In this document: piece after piece, positions 17,659 through 28,000 of the stretch
How the letters are laid out: each line of letters begins with the position of its first letter
Position numbering within the stretch: the first letter of the stretch is position 1
NCBI GenBank assembly: GCA_902783365.1
Contig: CACZQL010000071.1
Span: 1-34,373, forward strand
Direction: 5' to 3'
DNA from: an uncultured Bacteroidia bacterium
Lineage (GTDB): Bacteria > Bacteroidota > Bacteroidia > Bacteroidales > F082
DNA length: 34,373 nucleotides
Notes under the pieces: model-generated
Told to the model about the DNA's origin: nothing
The model's database searches: none
Seen by the model: only the letters and a program-made list of their open reading frames with translations
Made by a program: the position numbers and the translations under genes

Positions 17659-17688
17659 TTGACAATTAAAAATAACGTTGTATCTTTG
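17659..17688 (+). promoter_or_regulatory. Strong Bacteroidota promoter for the lipoprotein/T9SS gene pair
   Basis: TTGACA (17659-17664) and TATCTTTG (17681-17688, exact TAnnTTTG) are separated by 19 bases counted from TTG, in AT-rich DNA. This is the best promoter match in the window. Transcription would start near 17695, giving a leader of about 45 bases before the ATG at 17742. Confidence 0.75.
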
Positions 17689-17741
17689 CCGATGATTTGA
17701 TCAAATCCAGATTTATACATCCACTTAAAACTATCAACGTT

Positions 17742-18731
17742 ATGAAGAACCATTTTTTAAGCATCGCAACATTATGTTGTGCGGCGTTTGTCCTGGGAGC
17801 TTGCAGCAAGGACAAGGCCATTGAAACGAACACTGACGTCGTGGTTGTTCAAGGGAACGACCCCATCGAAAGGCTCCGGACTTTTCGCAAACAGATGGAG
17901 GAGGTGAAGGCCCATCCAGACGCCAAGAGCGAGGTGACCCTATCGCTCGAAGAGGCGTTGTGGGACATTGAGAACACTTTCAACCTCACCTACACCGACG
18001 CGGAGCATTATTATTCGCAGATCACCGAGCACCAGTTCAGCCTTTACCTGCCCGTTGACGAGCAGGAGCAGGTGTCGGTGTATGATGCCGTGAGTCTTTA
18101 TTCGGAGACGGTGGAGCAGGCGCGAGAAGCTGTTGACAGCCGTTCCAACCGGGAGTTTATCACCTTGAGCATCAGCAGTACAGAAGTCGTCAACGGCACA
18201 GTGCGGGTCGATTTCACCGGCAAAGTCGGCGAGCGCACCGCTTACAACCCGCCACAATGCCACCTCGACGGGCCGTTTGGCCCCGACGACAACTGGATGT
18301 TTGCCGCTCCCTTAGGGAAATGCGACGACCCCGACATCCCCTCCGGCGCCGACGAGCAGCTGCAAGAAAAACTGTTCGACACCCTCATCGGCATCCTCCC
18401 CGATGCCAACCCGGGCTACCGAAACATCTATGTCAACCGTGTCGTGTTCATGTTCGACGGAACCAACGTGCCAGGCATCTATTACAACACCGACATGGAT
18501 CATCTGTGCATCACCAACGGGTTCATGAACGACCACTTCCATGCGGAATACCAAATGATTGCCTACACCATCCCCGAGCTGTACCACCTGACGGGCTACA
18601 GCCCACTCTCCATCGAGGTCAAAGGGGAGATTACCGACGACCAAAACGCCGTGACCCACAAAAACACCATTTATTACGGACAACGGCTGCAAGTCAAGAC
18701 CGATGAATTTGGAGAAGTGAATGCCTTATGA
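17742..18731 (+). CDS. Uncharacterised lipoprotein
   Basis: The ATG at 17742 opens a lipoprotein signal peptide (MKNHFLSIATLCCAAFVLGAC, Cys at 21). A longer in-frame version would begin inside the leader next to the promoter, so I reject it. The 329-residue mature part is acidic. It has a predicted helical segment (about 45-120, with charged residues and RLRTFRKQMEEVKAH) followed by a beta-rich half containing several Cys (PPQCHLDGPFGPDDN, LGKCDDPDIP, HLCITNGF). I do not recognise a family. It overlaps the next gene by ATGA (18728-18731), so the two are translationally coupled; the partner is a T9SS-exported protein. The pair may form a surface complex, but no function can be read from sequence. 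Confidence 0.85.
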   Translation: MKNHFLSIATLCCAAFVLGACSKDKAIETNTDVVVVQGNDPIERLRTFRKQMEEVKAHPDAKSEVTLSLEEALWDIENTFNLTYTDAEHYYSQITEHQFSLYLPVDEQEQVSVYDAVSLYSETVEQAREAVDSRSNREFITLSISSTEVVNGTVRVDFTGKVGERTAYNPPQCHLDGPFGPDDNWMFAAPLGKCDDPDIPSGADEQLQEKLFDTLIGILPDANPGYRNIYVNRVVFMFDGTNVPGIYYNTDMDHLCITNGFMNDHFHAEYQMIAYTIPELYHLTGYSPLSIEVKGEITDDQNAVTHKNTIYYGQRLQVKTDEFGEVNAL

Positions 18732-20224
18732 AACAACGTGCCATAATAGGGTTGCTCTGCCTGCTGTGCAGTCCGCTGTTCGCTCAGCATTGGGTCATCG
18801 ACTACGAAGGGGTCCCTTCGGGGGTCACCGCGTTCGCTGACGCCGTGATGGACGAGGAGGGGGTCACCTTCCTGGTCGGCCAGGAAGGAGAGAGCCACGA
18901 AAAGCCGGAGACCCTCGTCATGCGCGTCGAGCCTGACGGGGAGCATGTCGAGTACCTGCACCACAAGGCAGGATGCTACACCAAAGCCACCTGCATCCTT
19001 GAGTTGCAAGACCACCGCCTCTTCATCGCGGGCAACTGCCAAGGTCCCAACGACGACTCTGTCATGGTGCTCATCCTCGACAAACAACTCAACCTGATTC
19101 ACGAAAGGTATTACCCCAAAGAAGTAGAGGCACTGTCGTTCGGCAAATGCCAGGCCGCCCTCGATACCCACGGCCAAGTCATCGTCGCCTCGTCGGTGCG
19201 ACAAAGCACCCCCTATCCTTACTATGAAAACCACGGTGTGTTCTTCAAATTCGACACAGAAGGCCGGCTTGTCAGCCACCGTTACCTCATCGAAGACTAT
19301 CCCAATCCCTTGTTCTACTTCAGCCAGTTCCACCTGCGCCAGATGTGGTACCGCGACGATGAGACCCTCCTGTGTCTGGCACCAGGGTACGGCGGTGTCA
19401 TGTCGTTCATCACCTTCGATTCGGCCTTCAACTACATCGAGGAGCACCCTCTTTACCAGGAAAACGGCGGCCATCTCGACGTGTTGTGCGATGACTGTTA
19501 CACCGATTACTGGTTCAATGAAGACGAGGCACTGGTGTTCAGCAGCAATTGCGACGGGGAACACAGCGAGTTGCGGGTGGCGCACGTCAACACCCAGGGT
19601 GAATTTCTCCAGTACCTGCCCCTCCATGTACGCCCCGACACCCTCGACGAGGTAGCCAACCGCCGCTGCATGGCCGCAGTCAACGACAGCACCTTCTACT
19701 TCAGTTTCTATTACCATCGCTACCCATACGACCCAGGCGTGGCCTGCGTGTATCTGCTCAACGACCGGCTTGACATCGTAGGCAGGCATCTCGACGATGA
19801 CGTTCCCTGCTACCGGTCGAAGCTCATCCTGCCCACCCCCGACGGGGGATGCCTCGCCGTCAACGGCCTCTGCAACTGCGTGTATGTCGTGCATGAGGAG
19901 CATCCTTACCTGCACCGGCTCTCACGCGACGACTTCGAGACCGTCGTATGGTCAGTGTCCGACAAAGATTCCGGTCCGGCAACAGGTCTATCCTACCCCA
20001 ACCCGACCAACCATTTGCTCCACATCCCCCTCGACCTGACTGAGAGCGACGAGCTGCGTTGCCAAGTGGTGGACCTCTTGGGAAGGATTGTCTCCGACCA
20101 ACGGATTGGCCCTTCCAAAGGCACGTTGCACCTCAATGTGGCCCATCTGCGACCCGGAACCTATCAATACCGTATTTACACACCCTCCCAAACCCTCCTC
20201 ACCGAGCGGTTCATCAAACAGTAA
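18728..20224 (+). CDS. T9SS-sorted secreted protein, beta-propeller-like
   Basis: This 498-residue protein has a Sec signal peptide (MKQRAIIGLLCLLCSPLFAQ) and a C-terminal type IX sorting domain (about 421-498, starting SYPNPTNHLLHIPLDL and ending LLTERFIKQ), the usual type A CTD layout. The middle is made of repeating beta segments with phrases such as VFFKFDTEGRLVSHRYL, HVNTQGEFLQYLPLHV and VYLLNDRLDIVGRHL. These look like blades of a beta-propeller that read as record/narrative repeats common in Bacteroidales surface proteins. It overlaps the upstream lipoprotein gene by four bases. The CTD predicts export across the outer membrane and attachment or release by the T9SS. No catalytic motif is visible. 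Confidence 0.85.
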   Translation: MKQRAIIGLLCLLCSPLFAQHWVIDYEGVPSGVTAFADAVMDEEGVTFLVGQEGESHEKPETLVMRVEPDGEHVEYLHHKAGCYTKATCILELQDHRLFIAGNCQGPNDDSVMVLILDKQLNLIHERYYPKEVEALSFGKCQAALDTHGQVIVASSVRQSTPYPYYENHGVFFKFDTEGRLVSHRYLIEDYPNPLFYFSQFHLRQMWYRDDETLLCLAPGYGGVMSFITFDSAFNYIEEHPLYQENGGHLDVLCDDCYTDYWFNEDEALVFSSNCDGEHSELRVAHVNTQGEFLQYLPLHVRPDTLDEVANRRCMAAVNDSTFYFSFYYHRYPYDPGVACVYLLNDRLDIVGRHLDDDVPCYRSKLILPTPDGGCLAVNGLCNCVYVVHEEHPYLHRLSRDDFETVVWSVSDKDSGPATGLSYPNPTNHLLHIPLDLTESDELRCQVVDLLGRIVSDQRIGPSKGTLHLNVAHLRPGTYQYRIYTPSQTLLTERFIKQ

Positions 20225-20247
20225 ACGCTATTCATCCTTCCATAAAA

Positions 20248-20319
20248 GTGGCTTGAGCCAGTCCGCTTAGCAATGCTTTTTGGACTGGCTTCCGGCCACA
20301 CCATCCAAAAACATTGCTA
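20248..20319 (+). promoter_or_regulatory. Two mutually exclusive hairpins ahead of the adhesin/RHS genes
   Basis: Hairpin A: AGCCAGTCC (20256-20264) pairs with GGACTGGCT (20282-20290), extended by GTGGC (20248-20252) with GCCAC (20295-20299). Hairpin B: TAGCAATG-C-TTTTTGGA (20268-20284) pairs with TCCAAAAACATTGCTA (20304-20319), 16 bp with one bulged C and an inner TGGC/GCCA stem, followed at 20323 by a T-rich run. The A and B arms overlap, so both cannot form together. This is the shape of an antiterminator/terminator switch, or more simply an end-of-operon terminator. It lies between the T9SS gene stop (20224) and the next ATG (20355). Confidence 0.6.
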
Positions 20320-20354
20320 CTATTTTTTATTAACATCTTGAAAATCTGATTATT

Positions 20355-22082
20355 ATGAAAAGAATTGAAAAACACTCCATCCTTTTGGGACTCCTATTAA
20401 TGATGGGTCTCACCTCCCAAGCGCAGAACGGCTGCGTGCAATGCAACGGCAGCTCCGCCACCGGCAACAATGCCTCGGCCATCGGCTACAACACCACCGC
20501 TTCGGGCAACAACGCCTTCGCGGGCGGCTACGGGTCCCAAGCCTCCGGCAGCAACAGCTTCGCCTTCGGCTACAACAGCCAAGCCACCCAAAACACCAAC
20601 TTTGCCATCGGCAACACCGCACAAGCCACCGGCATCGGCAGCGCCGCCCTAGGAACCAATGTCAAAGCCAGCGCCCAAAACTCCTTTGCCATCGGCGCAG
20701 GCACCACCACCAGCTATCCACTTACCAACAACACCCCCTACAGCATCGCGCTCGGCGTCAACAGCAACAAACCTACCTTGCTCATCACCAAGGCCATGAA
20801 CAACAACTACACCGGCAAAGTGGCCATCGGACAGGTAACCTCGCCCCAAACCAAGCTGCACATCAAAGCCGACAGCAACGAGGACGCGGGGCTGTTTCTC
20901 GAACCTACCAACAAAAACACCAAAAAAGCCTTCCTTCAACTGTACGACGCCAACCACACCATCACTGTGGGAAAATCAGCCTCCATGGACATCAACGCCG
21001 GTGACGGGAGCGTCAACCTCATGGGCGAACACTATTGCTTCGGCAGCGCCAATGGCAACAGAGCCCGACTCTACACCGACGGCAACGCCGCCCTCTACTA
21101 CAACGTGAAACGCGATAAAAGTACCGAGCTACGCGAACACAACGGCCCTGCCTTTGCCATCGACTTCGCCGAAAACGCCCTGCGCTTCCGGGTCGCCAAA
21201 CACCAAGACCCGCGCGGTTCCGAAATCACCAACTGGACCGCCCCCCTCCAAATCAGCACCGAAGGCGACATTGGCATGAACGGCACCATCGGCATGAACG
21301 GCGACATCGGCATGGAAGGAAACATCGGCCTCAACGGCACCATCGGCATGGAAGGAAACATCGGCCTCAATGGCCAGATCTCTCTCTCTGGAAAGATAGG
21401 CATCAACACAGACCGTGTGCTCAACGACTACGCCCTCGCCGTCAATGGCGGCATCATCACCACCAAAGTATTCGTCAAAGAAGTGAACCACTGGCCCGAC
21501 CATGTGTTCTCCGAACATTATTCCTTGCCAAGACTGGAGGAGCTCAAGTCGTATCTGAGACAACACCGGCACCTCCCCGGCGTCCCTTCCGAAGAGGAAG
21601 TGGTCCAAAACGGTTATGACCTCCAAGAGATGCAGTTCATCATGATGGAAAAAATCGAAGAGATGACCCTTTACCTCCTGCAACTGCAAGAGGAGATCGA
21701 CAGTCTGAAAGCCCGGCAACCGCAAGACAACAAAAACGTCAGGTTCTCCTACGACGAGAACGGCAACCGCGTCGCACGGTATTTCGAGTTCAAGAAGATG
21801 GACGGTCCGCAACAAGACCCGAAGTCCCACGGGGACGGCACCTACGAGCTCTTCCCCAACCCCACCCCGGGGCAGTTCTCCCTCGTCTTGAAAGACGCGA
21901 AAAAAGACACCCGCCTTCACGCCAAGCTCCTGAGTCCGTCAGGAACCGTCCTCGAAGAGAGAGAGATCACCGAAACGAGAACCATCTTCGACCTGTCACG
22001 ACAAGCCGACGGGATGTACCTGCTGGAGACCGACGGACCCGATGGACAACAGACCTGGAAAGTAATCAAGAGACAGCCTTAA
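20355..22082 (+). CDS. Surface protein with YadA-like head repeats and T9SS sorting domain
   Basis: This 575-residue protein has a signal peptide (MKRIEKHSILLGLLLMMGLTSQAQ). About six 14-residue YadA-head repeats follow (about 31-115, pattern A-x-G-x-x-S-x-A-x-G; for example ASGNNAFAGGYGSQ), then a beta-rich region. A block of short Gly-Ile/Leu-Gly-Met-Asn-Gly repeats (about 303-345) precedes an acidic tail module (about 371-455, WPDHVFSEHYSLPRLEEL then HLPGVPSEEEV), which is common in Bacteroidota fibre-like proteins and ends in a coiled coil. A T9SS type A CTD (about 495-575, YELFPNPTPGQFSLVL) ends the protein. It should be a trimeric or fibrous adhesin displayed on the outer surface. It is 16 bases upstream of the RHS gene, so they are cotranscribed, suggesting a shared surface or delivery complex. 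Confidence 0.86.
   Translation: MKRIEKHSILLGLLLMMGLTSQAQNGCVQCNGSSATGNNASAIGYNTTASGNNAFAGGYGSQASGSNSFAFGYNSQATQNTNFAIGNTAQATGIGSAALGTNVKASAQNSFAIGAGTTTSYPLTNNTPYSIALGVNSNKPTLLITKAMNNNYTGKVAIGQVTSPQTKLHIKADSNEDAGLFLEPTNKNTKKAFLQLYDANHTITVGKSASMDINAGDGSVNLMGEHYCFGSANGNRARLYTDGNAALYYNVKRDKSTELREHNGPAFAIDFAENALRFRVAKHQDPRGSEITNWTAPLQISTEGDIGMNGTIGMNGDIGMEGNIGLNGTIGMEGNIGLNGQISLSGKIGINTDRVLNDYALAVNGGIITTKVFVKEVNHWPDHVFSEHYSLPRLEELKSYLRQHRHLPGVPSEEEVVQNGYDLQEMQFIMMEKIEEMTLYLLQLQEEIDSLKARQPQDNKNVRFSYDENGNRVARYFEFKKMDGPQQDPKSHGDGTYELFPNPTPGQFSLVLKDAKKDTRLHAKLLSPSGTVLEEREITETRTIFDLSRQADGMYLLETDGPDGQQTWKVIKRQP
21261..21393 (+). repeat. Short-period coding repeats in the adhesin gene
   Basis: DNA-level repeats encode Gly-rich units with alternating Ile-Gly-Met-Asn-Gly, Ile-Gly-Met-Glu-Gly and Ile-Gly-Leu-Asn-Gly. 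A 36-bp tract beginning GGCATGGAAGGAAACATCGG occurs twice almost unchanged, indicating recent duplication. This is not collagen (Gly every third residue is absent); it resembles a spacer stalk. Confidence 0.85.
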
Positions 22083-22098
22083 AGAAAGGGACCACGCC

Positions 22099-25000
22099 AT
22101 GAAACCATTTCTCACTTTGACCGCGATTCTTCTGGCGTGCCTCAGCGCACAGGCCGACATCAGTTACACCTTCTCCACCACCTTCCCCAACAACAAGGAC
22201 TACCATTACACCGCCAACAGCCACATCATCCTGGCCCCCGGGTTCAAGTCGCAACCCATCAACGGCCACGAAGTCATGTTTGACATCGACAGCTACGGAG
22301 TGTTCCCTCCAGCGCTTGGGGAGCTTGGCGGGCCGAATCCGGGCGACAAAGGCGTCGTCGGCAGCATTGAAGGCAAACTCGACGTCGGGACGCTGGGCGC
22401 CGCCACCTACACCATCCCCCTCCAAGTCCCCGAAGGACTGGGAGGCCTCAAACCTAACCTGAGCCTCTGCTATAACAGCCAGGGAAAGAACGGCCTTTTG
22501 GGCTGGGGATGGGACCTCGCCGGCCTCTCCGCCATCACCAGGACGGGGAAAAGCCTCTACTACGACAGCTACGTCACCCCTGTCAACTACAACACCGACC
22601 GGTTCCTCCTCGACGGACAGCACCTCCTGCAAGTCGGAGGTGGCTCATACGGAAACAACAACGTCAGCTACCGTACCGAGGAAGACGCCTTGAGCAACAT
22701 CACCTCCTACACGGAAAGCGGCACCAACGGCACCGCCTACTTCATCGTTCGCACCTCCGACGGACACACCCTGTACTATGGCAACACATCAGACTCCAAA
22801 GCCTTGAAAAACAGCAGCAACAACATTGGAGCCTGGCTGCTCAAACGCGTCGAGGACCAATATGGCAATCTCATGGAATACCATTACCAGCAAAGCGCCA
22901 ACTCGTACCAGCTCCAAAAGATCACCTATTCCGGAAACAACAACGACAACATTGCCCCCTGTTTCAGCGTAGAATTCCAATACGAGACCCGCGACGACCG
23001 TGAGCTGAGCTACGTGGGAAGCACCCTATACGAGAAAAAAGACCTACTCACCCGCATCTCCATCAAAAACAACAACGTGGAGATGTACGCTTACCAGTTC
23101 CAATACAAGAAACCCAACCCCGGCAACGGCTACTCCTACCACCTCCTGCAAGAGATCACCTTCTCCGCGGGCGACCGGCATTACAACCCAACCCGCATCC
23201 AATGGGGTGGCAACAACTACCCTGTCACCAACAGCGCCAATGTGAAGATGGACGTCACCACCACTGGAACCTACGCCAACTTCCTCAACGCCGTCAAATT
23301 CAGCGGCGACTTCAACGGCGACGGCTACACCGACGTCATCGCCACAAGGCCCAACGCCGATGGTTCCCACACCACCGCCGAACTCTACCTGAACCGGGGT
23401 GTGACCGACAAGCTGAGCTTCGAGTACCTCCGTTCCTTCTCCCTGAACCAAAACGTCAGCTGGATCTATGTGGGCGACTTCGACGGCAACGGCATGGACG
23501 ACTTCCTGATGGCCTACCGCATCCGCAATCCGATTCCCTTCCCCGACAGGATGAGCACGGAACTTTACCTGAGCCGAACCACCGCCGCCGGCGACCTCGC
23601 CTTCAACCACTACCAAACCCCTTTCTACAACATCCCTTCCTCCATGCATGAAACGCTGCTCATCGGCAGCTTCTTCGTCCCCGGCCAGGATGTATTCCTA
23701 ATCCAGTCTGTCAACGAGGGCATCGGAGGAATGCGAAACAGCATGCTGTTCGAGTACGACCCCCAAATCGATGACATCGTCATGACCACCTTAACGGGAC
23801 ATCTTGACGCAAACCGTTTCTTCCCCGCCGACTACAACGGCGACGGCCTCACGGAGATCCTCTACAAAAAAGAGAACGGCAACACCGCCATCGTGCGACT
23901 GTCCAAGACCGGCGGGACTCCCCACTACCAAGAACTGTACAACAAGGCGACGCTCTCCTGGGACGACTGTTTCCCAGGCGACTTCAACGGCGACGGTCTC
24001 GCAGACGTGCTGCTCTATAAGGATAATGCTCTCGCCCCCTGGGAAATCCATCTCTCCAGCACCTTGGGACTCACCAACACCGCCTATCCCCTTCCCAGCA
24101 CCTTCCCTTACACCTCTTTGGGAGACTATCTTTTTTCACTCGACAACCCCCACCACACCTCACAATTTGTTAAGGTGGGTGATTTCGACGGCAATGGCTG
24201 CGCCGACCTGGCACTGTATCACGAAAACAAATTCCATGTCTATTACGGCCCTATCAGGAGTTCCGGCACCAACGCCCCTTTCGCCAACCACCAGCAAATC
24301 AGCTCCAACACCTTCGGTTTCTATGACAACATGGGGCTCTGCCTCGGCAACTTCCTCGGACAAGAATACGCCTCCTTCCTTGGAGGCAACACCCTGTCGC
24401 GCATCCCGGCCATGACCTGGCGGCACGAAGTCAAAACCCTCACCGATGGAATGGGACGAGCCACCGCCCTGCAATACGACTATCTCATGCCCAACCCCAG
24501 GCAACCCTCCGAGGACGACTTCTACCTCAACACCAGCGTCAACTCTAATTCTCAAAGAAACCTCTATTGCACTTATGTCCCCCTCCGAGCCCTGCGGCAA
24601 ACCAGCACCACCAACGTCTCCGGCAAAAGCGTCGTACACCGCTGCCAATACGAAGGCGCCATCGTACACCGACGGGGGAAAGGCTTCATCGGATTCAGCA
24701 AAACCCGACAGCTCGACTACATCAACAACGAACTTCAACAAACCACCGTCCGAGAATACAGCTGCGAACCATGGTGTAACAACATCCTCATGGCACTGAC
24801 CCGAGAAAAAGTGTATGACTTCGACCAGCACTTGATGGCCCAATCCACCTACGACATCAGCGTGTTCACCCACAAATACAACGAAAGGGTCTATATCCTC
24901 CTGGCCGACAAAACCAAAGAGGATTACGACCCCCTGAATCCCAACCGACTACTAAAGAGAGAGATCCAGAAAAGCACCGTCAACAACTATTGCTCGCAAA

Positions 25001-28000
25001 TCTACGAATACGACAATGTCCTCTCCGTAATCTCCACCGAATTGGGAATCACCGACAATGTGCAACACCATCTCCCCTCCCATTGTGAATTCCAAAAAAC
25101 CGTCACTACCAGCTATGCGCCCAACGACCTGACCCGATGGCTCATCAACAAGCCCCTCGCCACCTCCACCCGTTTCCACCGCGAAGGCGACTACGAGGAT
25201 GTCGTCAACCTCAAGGTCTATACCTACAATCTCGAGCAGCCTTTCCAAATCCAGGCCATCACCGACTACCCCAACGACGGCAGCTTGCTGTATGACCCCC
25301 TCATCACCCGGACTGAGTACGAGTACGACCTCGTGGGAAACATCATCTCACAAACCATCATCACCCCCAACGACAATCTGGAGGAACGGCGCGAGACCTA
25401 TTCCTACAGTAAGGAGTACGGACGCCTCAAGCTCACCAAACAGACCAACGCCATGGGACATACCACCACCTACACCTACGACCCGGTCTATGGCCATTGC
25501 CTCACCGTCACCGACCACAACGGTTTGGTGACCCAACATGAACGCGATCCGCTCGGCAGCGATTTCACCACCCACTACCCCGACGGCACCGTCTCCCATA
25601 CCGCGCTTCGCTGGGATGAAAAGGATTATCTGCAATGGGAAAAGAAAACCGGGCAACCCACCAAGATCACCCTGTACGCTCCCACTGGGGATGTGCTGAA
25701 AACCACCGGCTACGACCTGGAAGGAAACCCTGTGTCCTCCACCGTGGAGTACGACGACCTCGGCAGAGAAGTGAAAAAATCCCTGCCCCACAAGGAAGGC
25801 GACCCCGAGTCCTTCATCCATTATGCCTATTCCTCACACCACCAACTGTCGCAAATCATCCATGCCGACGGTTCCTACGAAAGCCTGCATTATGACGGCA
25901 ACCAAAAAAGCGTCACCTACCACACCCGCGACGAGCACACCCAAACCGAAACAAAGACCTTCAATGCCATGGGTTGGCTCGTCACAAGCACCGACGCCCA
26001 CGGAACCAGCGTCGTCTATGACTACTACGCCGACGGCAAACCCCGATGGTCCCAAATCGAAGGCCTCCCCGAAACACGTGTCGAGATGACCTACGACAAC
26101 CTGCGCAACCGTGTCTCCCTCATCGACCCCAACTACGGCACCACCTCCTACCAATACAACGCCTTCAAGGAACTCGTCCGACAGGTAAGCCCGAAGCAGG
26201 ACCAAACCGACTACACGTACGACAAGATCGGCAACAAGGTGCGATGTGTCGAGACCGACCACCAAACCGGCAGTGTGTCCACCACTACCTGGACCTACAG
26301 CAACCAGCCGAGAAGACTCGGACTCCTCGAGAAAATCACCTCGGAGCACCAGACCGTCCTCTACGAGTACGACGACTTGCTGCGGCTGACAAAGACCACC
26401 GACCGCTGTTTCGGCGCTGACCATGTCACGTCCTACACCTATGACAAGGCCTCAAGGAACCTTGAGACCACCTACCCCTCCGGCTATACCATCCGCCACT
26501 GCTACAGCTCAGAGGGCGTGATGAGAGCCATTTACGACGAGCATTCCAACCTGCTTTGGAAAGCCAACGCCGCCAACAGTCTGGGACAGCCCCTGCAATG
26601 CACTTACGGCAACGGACTGGTCACCCAATACGAGTACGACCCCAACACCCAACGACTCCTCGGCATCCATACCCAGTCCGACATCGCCACCGTCCAGGAC
26701 GAGCGCTACGAGTACGACGACTTTGCCAACATGACCCGGCGCACCAATACCAAAAACGCTTGGGATGAGCGTTTCACCTACGACCCGCTGAACCGCCTGA
26801 CCTCCGTTACCGACCCCGAAGGAACCAGCGAGTTCCATTATGACCCGCTTGGCAGGATGACCGGAAAGACCCTGCACGGAACAACGGTCTTCTCCAACGC
26901 CGACTACTCAGGCCAACGACCCTACGCTCTCAAGGCCGCCGACACCCACGACGGGGTCTTCCCCGAAGACCGCATGAACCTCTCGTTCACCTCTTTCGAC
27001 AAAGTCGCCACCATCACGGAGGGCAACACCAACATCAGTTTCGTGTATGGGTTCGACCATCAACGCATCCAAATGACCGAGAGGTTCCAAGGAACCATCC
27101 GTGAAAAACGCTACGTGGACCATGGCGAGATCATCAACCCCAACGGAAGCCATCCCATCGTCAGGACCTTCCTATACAACCCTTCGGGAGTCTTTGCCAT
27201 AGTGGAGACCGTTGACGGGGTGACAAGCCTCCATTACATCCACAAGGACCACCTCGGCAGCTGGACCGTCGTCACCGACGAGCGCGGGACCATTGAACAA
27301 GAGAACCATTTCGACGCATGGGGACTCCTCGAAAGCGAAGGTCCCTTGATGTTCGACCGCGGCTATACCGGTCACGAACACCTCATGTCGGTGGGGCTGG
27401 TCAACATGAACGGGCGACTGTACGACCCGCTCACCTCCTCGATGCTCAGTCCTGACAATAACATTCAGATGCCCGACTGTACGCAGAACTTCAACCGTTA
27501 CGCCTACTGTCTCAACAATCCTTTGTCTTACACCGATCCCGACGGGCAGTCGTTCATCTCCGTCGCGCTGCACTTCTACCTGCTCTATTGCACCAACTTT
27601 GGTTATGAGCTCCAGAAATGGACCCAATTCTTCGCATTTCACATCGACCTCCATCTCTCCTCACAGCAGATCGGCGTTGGTTTCGATGTATCTTTGGGAG
27701 CCCCAAAATCGTGGAATCTCAGCTGGAGGTGCCATTTCGGAGTCACATACTATTGGAGGTTTTACGATAACAGCTATTCCGGATGGGAGATTAGAGGGGG
27801 TGCGGAGTATTACTTCATGGGTTGTGCGGGTATCTCTTCAACCACCTTCTGGACGAAGCAAGACAAGCAGACCACCAACTCCATCATTATCGGTGGCAAG
27901 CTGGCACAATGCACCTACGAGAACGACTACATGTTCAACATTACCAAGGAGCTGCCGGGGGTAGTCGCTGCCGACAATGGCGACCGGTTCCGCACCGCTG

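Noticed and set aside
18674-19915. Minus-strand 413-residue open frame opposite the T9SS protein gene
   Set aside because: It is antisense to a gene with signal peptide, CTD and ATGA coupling; no promoter or domain supports it.
21261-21393. Collagen-like domain
   Set aside because: Glycine does not occur at every third position; the period is about six residues with Ile/Leu-Gly-Met.
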